Shown here in pieces: positions 8,564-17,393 of a stretch of 64,000 nt of DNA. Numbering within the stretch: position 1 is the stretch's first letter; every line of letters begins with the position of its first letter. The translations under genes were made by a program, and so were the position numbers. The stretch lies in the NCBI GenBank assembly GCA_965198895.1, contig OZ240676.1:310001-374000 (forward strand), read 5' to 3'. Under the pieces are notes generated by a model, which did no database searches, was not told the DNA's origin, and worked only from the letters and a program-made list of their open reading frames with translations. The DNA comes from LMUY01 sp965198895. Lineage in GTDB: Bacteria; Pseudomonadota; Alphaproteobacteria; Acetobacterales; Acetobacteraceae.

Positions 8564-9181
8564 CTATTGCGAGTTGTTGCCGAAAAACTTCGGGTCGATG
8601 AAGGTGAACAAGGATTGATCGAAGGTTCCCCCGAGCTGTACGTCGAACAGGCTGACGCGCGTTTCCTGCCGTTGTGCGTCCACGACCGTCCATGACCGCA
8701 GGGCCAGCGGGGTGTCGGCGAAGATCAGGGTGATCGTTCCATCCGCCGGGCTCGCGGTGCGCAGCATGGTCAATTGCAGCTGCCCGGGATAGCGCATGAT
8801 TTGCGTCACGGTGATGTCGCCGGACAGCTTCAGGTTGTCGCGCAGAAGCAGGCCGAGCGGCGTCCGGTCCAGCGGGATGTTGGTCGTCTGCCCCAGTTGC
8901 GAATCGTGGAACACCAGCAGGCCATGTCCCGCCACGAGCAAGAACGGCGCTGGCGGATCATATTCGAAGCGCATGCGCCCCGGCCGTTCTAGCCAGGCTG
9001 TGCCGCCGCTGAGCGAGCCGTTGGGCGCGATCTGCTGAAACCGCGCCTTCAGCGTGTGAATGGAATTGAGATAGGCCTCCACCCGCGCGATATCCGCCTG
9101 GTCGCGCGCGGTCAGCGCCGGCTGCGCATGGGCCCATACGGGAAGTAGGAGTGCGACGGCCAGTAGGGTGCGACGGATCAT
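8564..9181 (-). CDS. LolA-family outer-membrane lipoprotein carrier
   Basis: A 205-residue periplasmic protein. ATG 9181 opens a signal peptide 'MIRRTLLAVALLLPVWAHA'; the open frame continues upstream but without plausible protein. The mature part contains 'ARVEAYLNSIHTLKARFQQ', 'GGTAWLERPGRMRFEYDPP', 'LLVAGHGLLVFHD' and 'LLRDNL', all typical of LolA-like proteins in alphaproteobacteria. LolA shuttles lipoproteins from LolCDE to the outer membrane. No LolB, which is usual for alphaproteobacteria. Confidence 0.9.
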   Translation of the reverse strand: MIRRTLLAVALLLPVWAHAQPALTARDQADIARVEAYLNSIHTLKARFQQIAPNGSLSGGTAWLERPGRMRFEYDPPAPFLLVAGHGLLVFHDSQLGQTTNIPLDRTPLGLLLRDNLKLSGDITVTQIMRYPGQLQLTMLRTASPADGTITLIFADTPLALRSWTVVDAQRQETRVSLFDVQLGGTFDQSLFTFIDPKFFGNNSQ

Positions 9182-9253
9182 ACCCGGCGATATGCGCGTG
9201 TGGCAGGCTGGTGGAAAGGCCCAAGCCACACCACGGGTTGAGCGAGCAGTCAG

Positions 9254-9772
9254 ATGAGCAGCGTACGTGTTCTGAATAGGGAGCCCGTCAACGTGGGGTT
9301 TAGCGAGCGTGACGTTTCGATCGTCGAGTTTCCGGCCACGCGAGTGACCGTGTTCGAGCATCGCGGCGACCCGGCCTCGATCGGACTCTCGGTGCAGCGC
9401 TTCATCGCGTGGCGCAAGCAAGCCGGATTGCCACCGACGGTGAGCGCCACATTCAATATTCTGCACGGCAATCCCGACACCACGCCGCCCGCAGATTACC
9501 GCATGGATCTCTGCGCCGGGACCGACCGTCCAGTCGCGCCGAACGGTGCAGGCGTCGTCGCCGGGCTGATCCCGGCCTGCCGGTGCGCAACACTCCGGGT
9601 CGTGGGGCCGAGCCACGCGCTCCGGTCCGGGCTTCTGTTCCTGCACCACGACTGGTTGCCGGGCAGCGGCGAGACAATCGGCAGATTCCCGCTTTTCGTT
9701 CAGCGCGTAACGCTGTTGCCTGACGTGCCGGAGAATGAGACCACCACGGACGTGTTCCTACCACTAGCATGA
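9254..9772 (+). CDS. GyrI-like small-molecule-binding domain protein
   Basis: A 172-residue stand-alone protein matching the GyrI/SbmC (AraC effector-binding) fold: 'VSIVEFPATRVTVFEHRGDP' near the N-terminus, 'QRFIAWRKQAGLPP', 'NILHGNPDTTPPADYRMDL' and the C-terminal 'LFLHHDWLPGSGETI.RFPLFVQRV' strand pattern. There is no DNA-binding domain attached. E. coli SbmC protects gyrase from toxins; many relatives bind small hydrophobic compounds. It is divergent from lolA and convergent with uvrD. Confidence 0.8.
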   Translation: MSSVRVLNREPVNVGFSERDVSIVEFPATRVTVFEHRGDPASIGLSVQRFIAWRKQAGLPPTVSATFNILHGNPDTTPPADYRMDLCAGTDRPVAPNGAGVVAGLIPACRCATLRVVGPSHALRSGLLFLHHDWLPGSGETIGRFPLFVQRVTLLPDVPENETTTDVFLPLA

Positions 9773-9788
9773 CGACAGGCTTGAGGAG

Positions 9789-11975
9789 TCATGCCTTCTC
9801 CACGAAACGGTCCAGCACGCGTTTGTCGCCGGCCTTCTCGAACTGCACGTCCAGCCGGTCGTCGCTCACCGCATTGACGATGCCGTAGCCGAATTTCTGG
9901 TGGAACACCCGCGTGCCGACGGCCAGTTGGCCCTCCCGCTTGGGCCGCGCCGGCTGCTCCCAAACCTCCGTCACGCGGGGGCGGCGGGCGGCGAGCGGGA
10001 ACTGCCCGGTGAACACAGTTGGCGCCGTCAGCCGCTGCTCGCGTGCCATCGCGGCAGAGCCGACACGCTGGATATGCTCCTCCGGCAGCTCGTCGATGAA
10101 CCGGGACGGGATCGAACTCTGCCAGTTCGCATACAGCAGCCGGTTTGCAGCGTGGCTGATGATTGCGCGACGCCGGGCGCGGGTAATACCGACATAGGCG
10201 AGCCGGCGCTCCTCCTCCAGCCCCTTGTTGCCGTTCTCGTCCATCGAGCGTTGCGACGGGAACAGCCCCTCCTCCCAACCCGGCAGGAACACCGTGTCGA
10301 ACTCCAGCCCCTTGGCGCCGTGCAGGGTCATCATCGACAGCCGGTCGGTGTCGCCCTGCTGCTCGTTTTCCATGACCAGGCTGACGTGGTCGAGGAAGCC
10401 GGACAGCGTTTCGAACTCCTTCAGCGCCTGCATCAGCTCCTTCAAATTCTCCAGCCGGCCGGGCGCTTCAGGTGATTTGTCCTGCTTCCACATCTCAGTA
10501 TAGCCGCTCTCGTCCAGCATAACCGCGATTGCGATCACGTGGCCCTCCTGCTCCAGCAGCTTGCGCCATTGGCCGAAGCCGGTCAGCAGCGTGCGTACGG
10601 ACTGGCAGGCCTTGCCCTTCAGCGTGCCATCCCGCGTCACTCGGTCGGCAGCCTCGTAGAGCGACACATGGTGCTCCCGGGCTACCAAGTGCATGGCACG
10701 CAACGCGACGTCCCCCACGCCGCGGCGGGGCAGGTTGATGATGCGCTCGAACCCCAGATCGTCCGCCGGGGATTGCAGCACGCGCATATAGGCGACAGCG
10801 TCGCGGATCTCCTGCCGCTCGTAGAACCGCAAACCGCCGACCACGCGGTAGGGCAGTCCCAGTGTGAGCATGCGCTCCTCGAACGAACGGGTCTGCGCGC
10901 TGGTACGGACCAGGATGGCGATCTCGTTCAGCGGGTGGCCGTCGCGACGCAGTGCCTCCGCCTTGTCGCCGACCATGCGCGCCTCCTCCTGCGAGTCCCA
11001 CAGGCTCACCACACTGACCGGGTCACCAGCCGAGTCGTTGCGGCCGGAGCGCAGCGTCTTGCCGAGCCGGCCCTCGTTATGCGCGATCAGCCCCGAAGCA
11101 GCGCCCAGGATCGGCGCGGTCGAGCGGTAGTTGCTTTCCAAACGGACAATTTGCGCGCCCGGGAAATCCTTCTCGAAGCGCAGGATGTTCTCGACTTCGG
11201 CACCTCGCCAAGAATAGATCGACTGGTCGTCGTCGCCCACGCAGCAAATGTTCTTGTGCTCCTGCGCCAGGAGGCGCAACCACATGTATTGTACCAAGTT
11301 GGTGTCCTGATACTCGTCCACCAGGATGTAGCGGAACATGCGATGATACTGCATCAGCACCTCCGGATGCCCCCGTAGGATCTCGGTCACGTGCAGCAGC
11401 AGATCGCCGAAATCGGCCGTGTTTAGCGCGGTCAGCCGCGCCTGATACGCGGCATACAGTCGCTTCGCCTCGCCGCCGGCAAAGTCGGTATCTTCCGAGG
11501 GTGTGACGCGCGCGGGCGTCAGGCCGCGGTCCTTCCAACGTTGGATCACGGCCATCAGCGCTTGTGGGGCCCAGCGCTTCGGATCGATCCGCCCCGCCTC
11601 CATCACCTGTTTCAGCAGGCGCAGTTGGTCGTCCGAGTCCAGAATGGTGAAGTTGGACTGCAATCCGACCAGTTGCGCGTGCCGCCGCAGCATCCGCGCG
11701 CACAGTGCGTGAAACGTGCCCAGCCATAGCCCCTCGGCGGGCTGGCCCAGGATGGCGCCCACACGCTCCCGCATCTCCCGCGCGGCCTTGTTGGTGAAGG
11801 TGACGGCCAGGACCTGGTTCGGGAAGGCCCGGCGTGTCAGCAGGATGTGGGCGAACCGGGTGGTCAGCACGCGCGTCTTGCCGGTGCCGGCGCCGGCCAG
11901 CACCAGCAACGGTCCATCTACCGTCTCGACGGCGGCACGTTGTTCGGGATTGAGGCGGGCAAGGTAGTCGGTCAT
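9789..11975 (-). CDS. uvrD: ATP-dependent DNA helicase UvrD/PcrA
   Basis: A 728-residue superfamily 1A helicase that unwinds 3'-5' in nucleotide-excision and mismatch repair. All core motifs are seen: Q-motif 'LNPEQRAAV', motif I 'AGAGTGKT' (27-34), Ia 'AVTFTNKAAREM', motif II 'ILVDEYQDTN', III 'VGDDDQSIYSWRGA', IV 'LESNYRS', V 'MTLHGAKGLEFDTVFLPG', VI 'VGITRARRRAII'. The C-terminus carries the short Tudor-like end ('GTRVFHQKFGYGIV') that binds RNA polymerase in UvrD/PcrA. Length is normal. Confidence 0.97.
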   Translation of the reverse strand: MTDYLARLNPEQRAAVETVDGPLLVLAGAGTGKTRVLTTRFAHILLTRRAFPNQVLAVTFTNKAAREMRERVGAILGQPAEGLWLGTFHALCARMLRRHAQLVGLQSNFTILDSDDQLRLLKQVMEAGRIDPKRWAPQALMAVIQRWKDRGLTPARVTPSEDTDFAGGEAKRLYAAYQARLTALNTADFGDLLLHVTEILRGHPEVLMQYHRMFRYILVDEYQDTNLVQYMWLRLLAQEHKNICCVGDDDQSIYSWRGAEVENILRFEKDFPGAQIVRLESNYRSTAPILGAASGLIAHNEGRLGKTLRSGRNDSAGDPVSVVSLWDSQEEARMVGDKAEALRRDGHPLNEIAILVRTSAQTRSFEERMLTLGLPYRVVGGLRFYERQEIRDAVAYMRVLQSPADDLGFERIINLPRRGVGDVALRAMHLVAREHHVSLYEAADRVTRDGTLKGKACQSVRTLLTGFGQWRKLLEQEGHVIAIAVMLDESGYTEMWKQDKSPEAPGRLENLKELMQALKEFETLSGFLDHVSLVMENEQQGDTDRLSMMTLHGAKGLEFDTVFLPGWEEGLFPSQRSMDENGNKGLEEERRLAYVGITRARRRAIISHAANRLLYANWQSSIPSRFIDELPEEHIQRVGSAAMAREQRLTAPTVFTGQFPLAARRPRVTEVWEQPARPKREGQLAVGTRVFHQKFGYGIVNAVSDDRLDVQFEKAGDKRVLDRFVEKA

Positions 11976-12055
11976 GAGCGGGAAATGGTATCGCCCGGCG
12001 GCACGGGGAATAGTAGCCTTGCGAGTTCCATCGGATCAGCTCCTACCAGGTCCGG

Positions 12056-13330
12056 TCAGGTCGGCACCGGCTCGGTTCCGCGCGCTAGGTTTGGCTCGCG
12101 CTTCCTCGCGACCGGCTGACCGGTGAGGCTGGCAATGAGCGTCTCGTAATTGCGGATATAGTCGCCCATATCGAGATGCTGCTCCGCCCAGTGACGGGCA
12201 TTCGCGCGCCGCTCCTCCACAGCCTGGCCGCCCTCCAAGGTCTCTCCTATCCGGTCGGCCAAGGCGCCGGGATCGAAAAACGGGCTCAGCAACCCCGTCT
12301 TCCCATGGGTGACGAACTCCCGCACCGGAGGCGTATCGCTCCCAACGATGGCACAGCCTATCGCCAAGGCCTCCCGCAGCGACCAGGAGGCGACAAAGGG
12401 GTAGGTCAAGTAGACATGCGCATCCGAACGCTGCAGCAGGCGGATGTAAGAGTCGTAGTCGAGCTTCCCTGGGAAGTGCACGCGGCTGGTGTCGAGCGTG
12501 GAGCCAACTTCGGCCAGCATGTGCTCACGCCAGGTTCGGTCGGGCAGCCGGGAGCCATAACTCACATCGTCACCGCCTACGATGATGGCGCGGGCGTTCT
12601 TGTTAGTGCGTAGCACGGCGGGCAATGCGCGCAGCATCACGTGGAAGCCGCGATAAGGCTCCAGATCGCGCGCGACGTAGGTGATCAGGTGTTCGTTCGC
12701 GCGAATCAAAACGCCGCCGACGGTCGTGTCCGTCCGCCTCTCGTCCAGCGGGGCGCATTTCTTCAGGTTCACTCCCTCCCGCAGGAGGTGGATGTTGTGA
12801 CGAGACCACTCCGGATAGGTGTCAAGTTGAAACCGGGTGGGCGTCTGCCCGGTCCCAGGATTGGTCAGCGCAATCAGATTGACAGCATTCTTGGCTCGGA
12901 TCGCGGAGTAGCTGTTGGCACCAATCCTGAACTCCGGGTCGAAGCCGACGTCCAACCCTTGCAGGTGGTAATAGAATTCGTGATAGCCGAGCAAGGGAAC
13001 GTCTGGCCACACGTCCGGCAGGTTGAGCAGTTCCCCCCAGCCATGGTGGCCGATGATGATGTCGGGCTGGAAGCCTAGCGCCTTGACCTGGTTCGCCGCC
13101 TTGGCAACGGCCTCGGCTCGGGCCATCGCGTGCGAGAAGTCCCGTGCGTCGGAATGAGTGGACGGACCGGGACGAACTGGCGGCTTGTAGGTGATCCGGC
13201 GAACACCCGGCATCGAATTGGAATTCGGCTCGCAGATGAAAACCACGTCGTGTTCATGCTGCGCGAGCAAATGACGCACCAAGTGTAGGAACTGCCCAGG
13301 GAAGTTCTGGTGGACGAATAAATACTTCAT
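12056..13330 (-). CDS. GT4-family glycosyltransferase
   Basis: A 424-residue GT-B glycosyltransferase. The N-terminus 'MKYLFVHQNFPGQFLHLVRHL' is typical of the Glyco_trans_4_3 domain; the C-terminal GT1-type domain has 'YVARDLEPYRGFHVMLRALP' and the nucleotide-sugar-binding 'SWSLREALAIGCAIVGSDTPPVREFV' (E-x7-E type). No membrane helix is evident, so it acts in the cytoplasm. It is the last gene of the minus-strand secretion/glycosylation block. Donor and acceptor sugars cannot be read from sequence. Confidence 0.92.
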   Translation of the reverse strand: MKYLFVHQNFPGQFLHLVRHLLAQHEHDVVFICEPNSNSMPGVRRITYKPPVRPGPSTHSDARDFSHAMARAEAVAKAANQVKALGFQPDIIIGHHGWGELLNLPDVWPDVPLLGYHEFYYHLQGLDVGFDPEFRIGANSYSAIRAKNAVNLIALTNPGTGQTPTRFQLDTYPEWSRHNIHLLREGVNLKKCAPLDERRTDTTVGGVLIRANEHLITYVARDLEPYRGFHVMLRALPAVLRTNKNARAIIVGGDDVSYGSRLPDRTWREHMLAEVGSTLDTSRVHFPGKLDYDSYIRLLQRSDAHVYLTYPFVASWSLREALAIGCAIVGSDTPPVREFVTHGKTGLLSPFFDPGALADRIGETLEGGQAVEERRANARHWAEQHLDMGDYIRNYETLIASLTGQPVARKREPNLARGTEPVPT

Positions 13331-13457
13331 GTCGAATGCAGGCGGGCTTTGTTCCTGGACTTGGCGGACGGACGGACGGGATCACACGGCACGAACGACT
13401 GGTCGCCTAATGCAAGGATCCAAGGTTCTTCCGGACCCGCCTTGAACGCAAGGGACG

Positions 13458-14462
13458 CTAGCTGCGACGCCCCTTTGACGACTTACCAGACGAGGGTTTC
13501 TCGGCCGCGACACGCCCCTTACCCTTGCCCCGTTTGCCGTCTGGATCAGCAGGCAGGTTGTCGTCGCCTAGTGGCTCGGTGCTTGCGGCCGCACTGGATA
13601 CGGCGCGCTGCTCGCCGAGCGGCACCACGCTGATGCAAAACGCCTCGAGCGGTGCAAGGCTGGCTGCGTCACAGGCATCGCCGGGCCCAACCGGGCCGAT
13701 CGCTGTGCCATCCGTGAAGGTCGCGCTCACCTCGACCGTATGGGTCTCGGCGGCCTTGCCGCGCAGGCGCACGCGCAAGCCCAGGATCGGCAGCGCCATG
13801 CCACGGCTACCGCAATACTGCCCACCCTCGGCCCAAGGTGACAGCCAGCCCCGGCCCAACACGGCCTGATACTCGATTTCCGACGGAACTACCGCCTCGT
13901 GGCGCGGCGAAACAGAGAACCCCTCCACCCAGCGCTGGCTACCGCGATCGCCAATCCATTCGCCAAGCCGGCCCAACACGTCGCCGCGGATCTGGAGGTG
14001 GGCCGCGATCTCCGACCGGGCAGCGACCTCGCTGTCGGTCTGGGTGACAGCGGTTGGAAGCTCTGGGTCTGCAGACTGGGTCAACGGCTGCAGAGGGGCT
14101 GAAACGCCCGCAGCCAGCTTCGTCACCTGCAGGCGCGGCGGTTCGTGGTCACTGCCATTGGCCTGGTAAATCGTCATCAGCACTTGGGCTGGGCCCTGAG
14201 CGACCCGGATCAGCGCCGCCGAGTCGAGGGCTCCCAGCCAACCGTCTTCGCTGAAGCCGGTGATGACGACGTGGCCCCTTCCCTGGTTCGGCGGCAGTGA
14301 CACGCGCGCACCGGGCAATCCGGTGACCGGATCAGGAGGGGCCGAGCCGGGGCTGTGATATACGCAGTAGATGCCGGCCTCCAATTGCATCAGGTGAGCG
14401 GACACCTTCAGCTCTTGGATCAACTGCGGAGGAGAAGCGGCGTCGGACATGCGGGCGCTCAT
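13458..14462 (-). CDS. Unrecognised protein of the secretion/glycosylation block
   Basis: A 334-residue protein that I do not recognise. It has no signal peptide or membrane helix. The first ~110 residues look beta-rich ('SAHLMQLEAGIYCVYHSPGS', 'RGHVVITGFSEDGWLGALDS'); the middle is Glu/Gln/Ala-rich and probably flexible; residues about 190-300 form a second beta-rich part ('LGRGWLSPWAEGGQYCGSRG', 'LGLRVRLRGKAAETHTVEVS'), ending in a basic Lys/Arg/Ser tail. It lies between two glycosyltransferase genes in the same orientation (about 95 and 130 bases away), which suggests a joint role, perhaps carbohydrate binding. ATG 14462 or 14450 could be the start. Confidence 0.7.
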   Translation of the reverse strand: MSARMSDAASPPQLIQELKVSAHLMQLEAGIYCVYHSPGSAPPDPVTGLPGARVSLPPNQGRGHVVITGFSEDGWLGALDSAALIRVAQGPAQVLMTIYQANGSDHEPPRLQVTKLAAGVSAPLQPLTQSADPELPTAVTQTDSEVAARSEIAAHLQIRGDVLGRLGEWIGDRGSQRWVEGFSVSPRHEAVVPSEIEYQAVLGRGWLSPWAEGGQYCGSRGMALPILGLRVRLRGKAAETHTVEVSATFTDGTAIGPVGPGDACDAASLAPLEAFCISVVPLGEQRAVSSAAASTEPLGDDNLPADPDGKRGKGKGRVAAEKPSSGKSSKGRRS

Positions 14463-14556
14463 GGGCTTGTGGGGTCGGTTGCGTCAGATGGCAGGATTTT
14501 GCCGCGATGGCGATGGGGTCGATCCAGTTCTTGCAGGCCAGCCGCTCAGTACGTGG

Positions 14557-17319
14557 TTATGCGTAGGGCCGCAGCAGCCAGGTGTTCAGGGCAGCGGGTG
14601 GCATCCCCAGGGGCAAGACGTCACCCCAGCCCGTTCTGCGGACGCGCTCGGCCGGCGCTCCCAGGTCGAATACGGCGGCCCGAAGGCCCGCACGCCAGGC
14701 CAGACCCAAGGTGAAACACCAGGTTTCCGGCCATACCGATGGGATCAGGGCGATGTCGGCGTCCTGCTCCCGGATCAGCGACTCCCCATCGTCCTCCCGA
14801 TATTGGCCGGTGATGAACACAGGCCCCGCGGCGAGCATGCGCTCGTCGTCAGCCGTATAGCCCGCAACGGTAAAGCGGAGTGGCAAGGACCGCGCCGCAG
14901 CGTCGCGGACGCATCCGAGCAGAACCTCGTAGCCCTTTTCCACGCCGATGCCGCCGATGACGCAGACGTGGCGAATCGGCCGGCGGGTGGGTGGCGGCAC
15001 GGGGACGGTGTTGTCCTCCTCCCAGGGCGTCACAGCCGGCAGCACTGCCGGGAAATGCCGCCGTATTCGTGTCGCCACGTCGAAAGCGGGAGACACCACC
15101 CGCCGCGCACCGGCAAGCAACAGCGTGGATCGCGCGACCAGGGCTACCGGGCCGATGTCCTCCTCGAGATTGCTGCCATGATCGGCGACGCAGGCTTCAC
15201 ATCCGGCGATCGGTGGCTCACCGCAGTAACTGTGCTCCGGCACCAAGGCGATACGGGCGCAGAAGCTGGCATAGTCGTGCACGAACACCTCGTATGGGAC
15301 CCCCAAGCGCTCCGGCAGACGGAGCAGTTCGGGGCTATGCCCGAGTGTATGGTGCAATTCGACCAGCGCGACCCGATCCGTCCGAAGCAGCCGCAATAGC
15401 CCGTCCCACTCGTGCGGCAGACGATAGCGCAGGTTCGGTGTGTCGCCATCGCCGACCACGGCGGCATCGCCATCGGGCCGGATCACGATCGGCCGGACCG
15501 AGGCGGCATGCAGCGCACGCACCCGCTCCCGGACGACGCGGTCCACCCCGCCGCCAGCGGCATGGGTCACCAGCACGACGGCCGATTGTTGGCGGCCCTC
15601 CCGCCAGCGGATTGCATCCATTCGCCGCCGGGCCGGGCCTAGCGGGTCGCTGTCGATCCAGGCCGCAACCATGGCGCCGTAGCCGGGGTGCAGCCGCTCG
15701 AGTTGCGCGCCGTTGCGGGCCAGCAAATGGCGCCGGGCCGGGCCGAACGAGGCGCCCCCCTCGTGCGCCACGAAGCAGCCCGGCGCTGCGACATGCCGCC
15801 AGCCGAGATGACGGGCCCGCAGGCACCAGTCGTTTTCCTCACCATACCCCTGGGCCCAAAGATCTTCGCGGAGCAAGCCCACGGCGTCGAGGCAGTCGCG
15901 CCGGATATACATGCAGAACCCAACCGCAACGGGGATGTCGACCGTCGCAAGGCCGTTGGCGCGCCGGGCGAGTGCCGAAAGCGCCACCGGGTCGCGCATC
16001 GGGTTGGGTGAATTGCGATTAGGGTAGCTCAGGATAGTGGCGTCGTTCGAAAGCGGGCACACGCTGCCGATCTCAGGCGCGCTGTAAGCCGTTTCCGCCA
16101 AATGCTGCAGCCAGCCAGGGGGCACGACCGTGTCGCTGTTCAGCAGCACCACGTCCCGCCCGGCGGCCGCCCGCAGCCCGGTATTGGCAGCGGACGGGAA
16201 TCCGCGATTCGTGGGCAGCCGATGCAGCACGATGCTCCCTATGACCGCCAAACTGTCCAAAGCGTGCCCAAGTTCGGCATCGACGCCGCCGTCGTCCACG
16301 ACATGCAGCCGGCTACCATCCGGCAAAGTCGGCAAAACCGAGTCGAGACAGGCCATGACGGTGCGCAAGCCGCGATAGACCGGTACCACGACATCGGCCC
16401 CGCGGCGAAGCGGCCCGCTGGAGGGCGTTGGCCCAACGACATCAGCCCAAACGGGTGTGAAGCTCGCCTCCAGCCCAGCGGCGGAGCGACGTTCCAAACC
16501 GGGGTCGATCGGGCTGCCCCAGAGCTGCCGACCCGATAGCACTTCGACCGGACCTGGGGGGATTGCTACCCGCGCCACGACGAAACGCCGGGCACGCATC
16601 AGTGGCCGGCCAGGTTCCGCCACTTCGAGGGGCAGCTTGGCTACGATCCGGCTTTGGCTGCCGTCCGCAAAGCGAAGCTCGATAACCGGGGCGCGTTCCG
16701 GATTGTTGGGATGCCATGCCCAGCCTGAAAGCCCCCCGTCCGCCGTACCTGCGACAAACCCCTCGACGGCGTTCAACGCCTGCAAGTCGATCGGGCTACC
16801 GAGCAGCGCCACGCCGTCCCGGGTCACGACAAGGCTTCTGCCCGCAGGAACTCGGACCCCGTTTGCGGTCCAGCGTGACGGGATCCGGACCCCGTCCAGG
16901 AACAGGTCGGCCGGTCCGTCGGCCTGTAGCCGGCCAGAGGCGTCGGTCGCACACCAGCCGGGCCAACCCGCCGCCTTGGCGACCAGGGCGGCAAGATCGT
17001 ACGCGTCCGGCTTGATCGCGTGCCGCGACAACGCGGGCTGCAACGCCAGGACGGCCGCGGGCCAGTCCCGTGCCTGGACAGCAGCGGCAGCAAGGCCCAC
17101 CCAAGCCTCGAAAAGGTCCCACCGGGCGGCGATAGGCGCAAGCAGGTCTCTCGCTGCCGCAAAGTCGCCCCCATTCAAGCAGGCCAGCGCGAGACTTAGG
17201 CCGATGACGTCGTCGTTCGGCACAATTCTCCTGGCCCGCTCCAGCCAGCGCCGCGACTCTGCCGGGTCGTGCGCGTCTCGCCCTCGGTTGACCGCATCCG
17301 TGGCAAGGTCGAACCACAT
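14557..17319 (-). CDS. Large multidomain glycosyltransferase (TPR-like + GT2 + GT4-like)
   Basis: About 920 residues. Residues ~1-130 look like helical TPR-type repeats (paired Ala/Leu-rich helices). A linker with 'GWAWHPNNPERAPVIELRF' follows. A GT2 domain starts near residue 310: 'ADVVVPVYRGLRTVMACLDS', 'HVVDDGG', the DXD-like 'VLLNSDTVVPPGWLQ', and 'EENDWCLRARHLGWRHVAAP'. The C-terminal third resembles a GT-B domain ('VLVTHAAGGGVDRVVRERV', 'VCVIGGIGVEKGYEVLLGC'). Such fusions usually build or elongate surface glycans or glycoproteins. ATG 17319 is preferred over an upstream TTG at 17346; neither has a good Shine-Dalgarno. Confidence 0.87.
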   Translation of the reverse strand: MWFDLATDAVNRGRDAHDPAESRRWLERARRIVPNDDVIGLSLALACLNGGDFAAARDLLAPIAARWDLFEAWVGLAAAAVQARDWPAAVLALQPALSRHAIKPDAYDLAALVAKAAGWPGWCATDASGRLQADGPADLFLDGVRIPSRWTANGVRVPAGRSLVVTRDGVALLGSPIDLQALNAVEGFVAGTADGGLSGWAWHPNNPERAPVIELRFADGSQSRIVAKLPLEVAEPGRPLMRARRFVVARVAIPPGPVEVLSGRQLWGSPIDPGLERRSAAGLEASFTPVWADVVGPTPSSGPLRRGADVVVPVYRGLRTVMACLDSVLPTLPDGSRLHVVDDGGVDAELGHALDSLAVIGSIVLHRLPTNRGFPSAANTGLRAAAGRDVVLLNSDTVVPPGWLQHLAETAYSAPEIGSVCPLSNDATILSYPNRNSPNPMRDPVALSALARRANGLATVDIPVAVGFCMYIRRDCLDAVGLLREDLWAQGYGEENDWCLRARHLGWRHVAAPGCFVAHEGGASFGPARRHLLARNGAQLERLHPGYGAMVAAWIDSDPLGPARRRMDAIRWREGRQQSAVVLVTHAAGGGVDRVVRERVRALHAASVRPIVIRPDGDAAVVGDGDTPNLRYRLPHEWDGLLRLLRTDRVALVELHHTLGHSPELLRLPERLGVPYEVFVHDYASFCARIALVPEHSYCGEPPIAGCEACVADHGSNLEEDIGPVALVARSTLLLAGARRVVSPAFDVATRIRRHFPAVLPAVTPWEEDNTVPVPPPTRRPIRHVCVIGGIGVEKGYEVLLGCVRDAAARSLPLRFTVAGYTADDERMLAAGPVFITGQYREDDGESLIREQDADIALIPSVWPETWCFTLGLAWRAGLRAAVFDLGAPAERVRRTGWGDVLPLGMPPAALNTWLLRPYA

Positions 17320-17393
17320 GTCGTCGGCGGTTCGGGTGGGGGGCAAGCGACGATGCGGGACGGCACCCCGGTTAGCAGCGTCCGGCAGAATGT

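Noticed and set aside
9182..9649. Upstream extension of the LolA frame.
   Set aside because: The extension precedes the signal peptide and is antisense to the GyrI-like gene.
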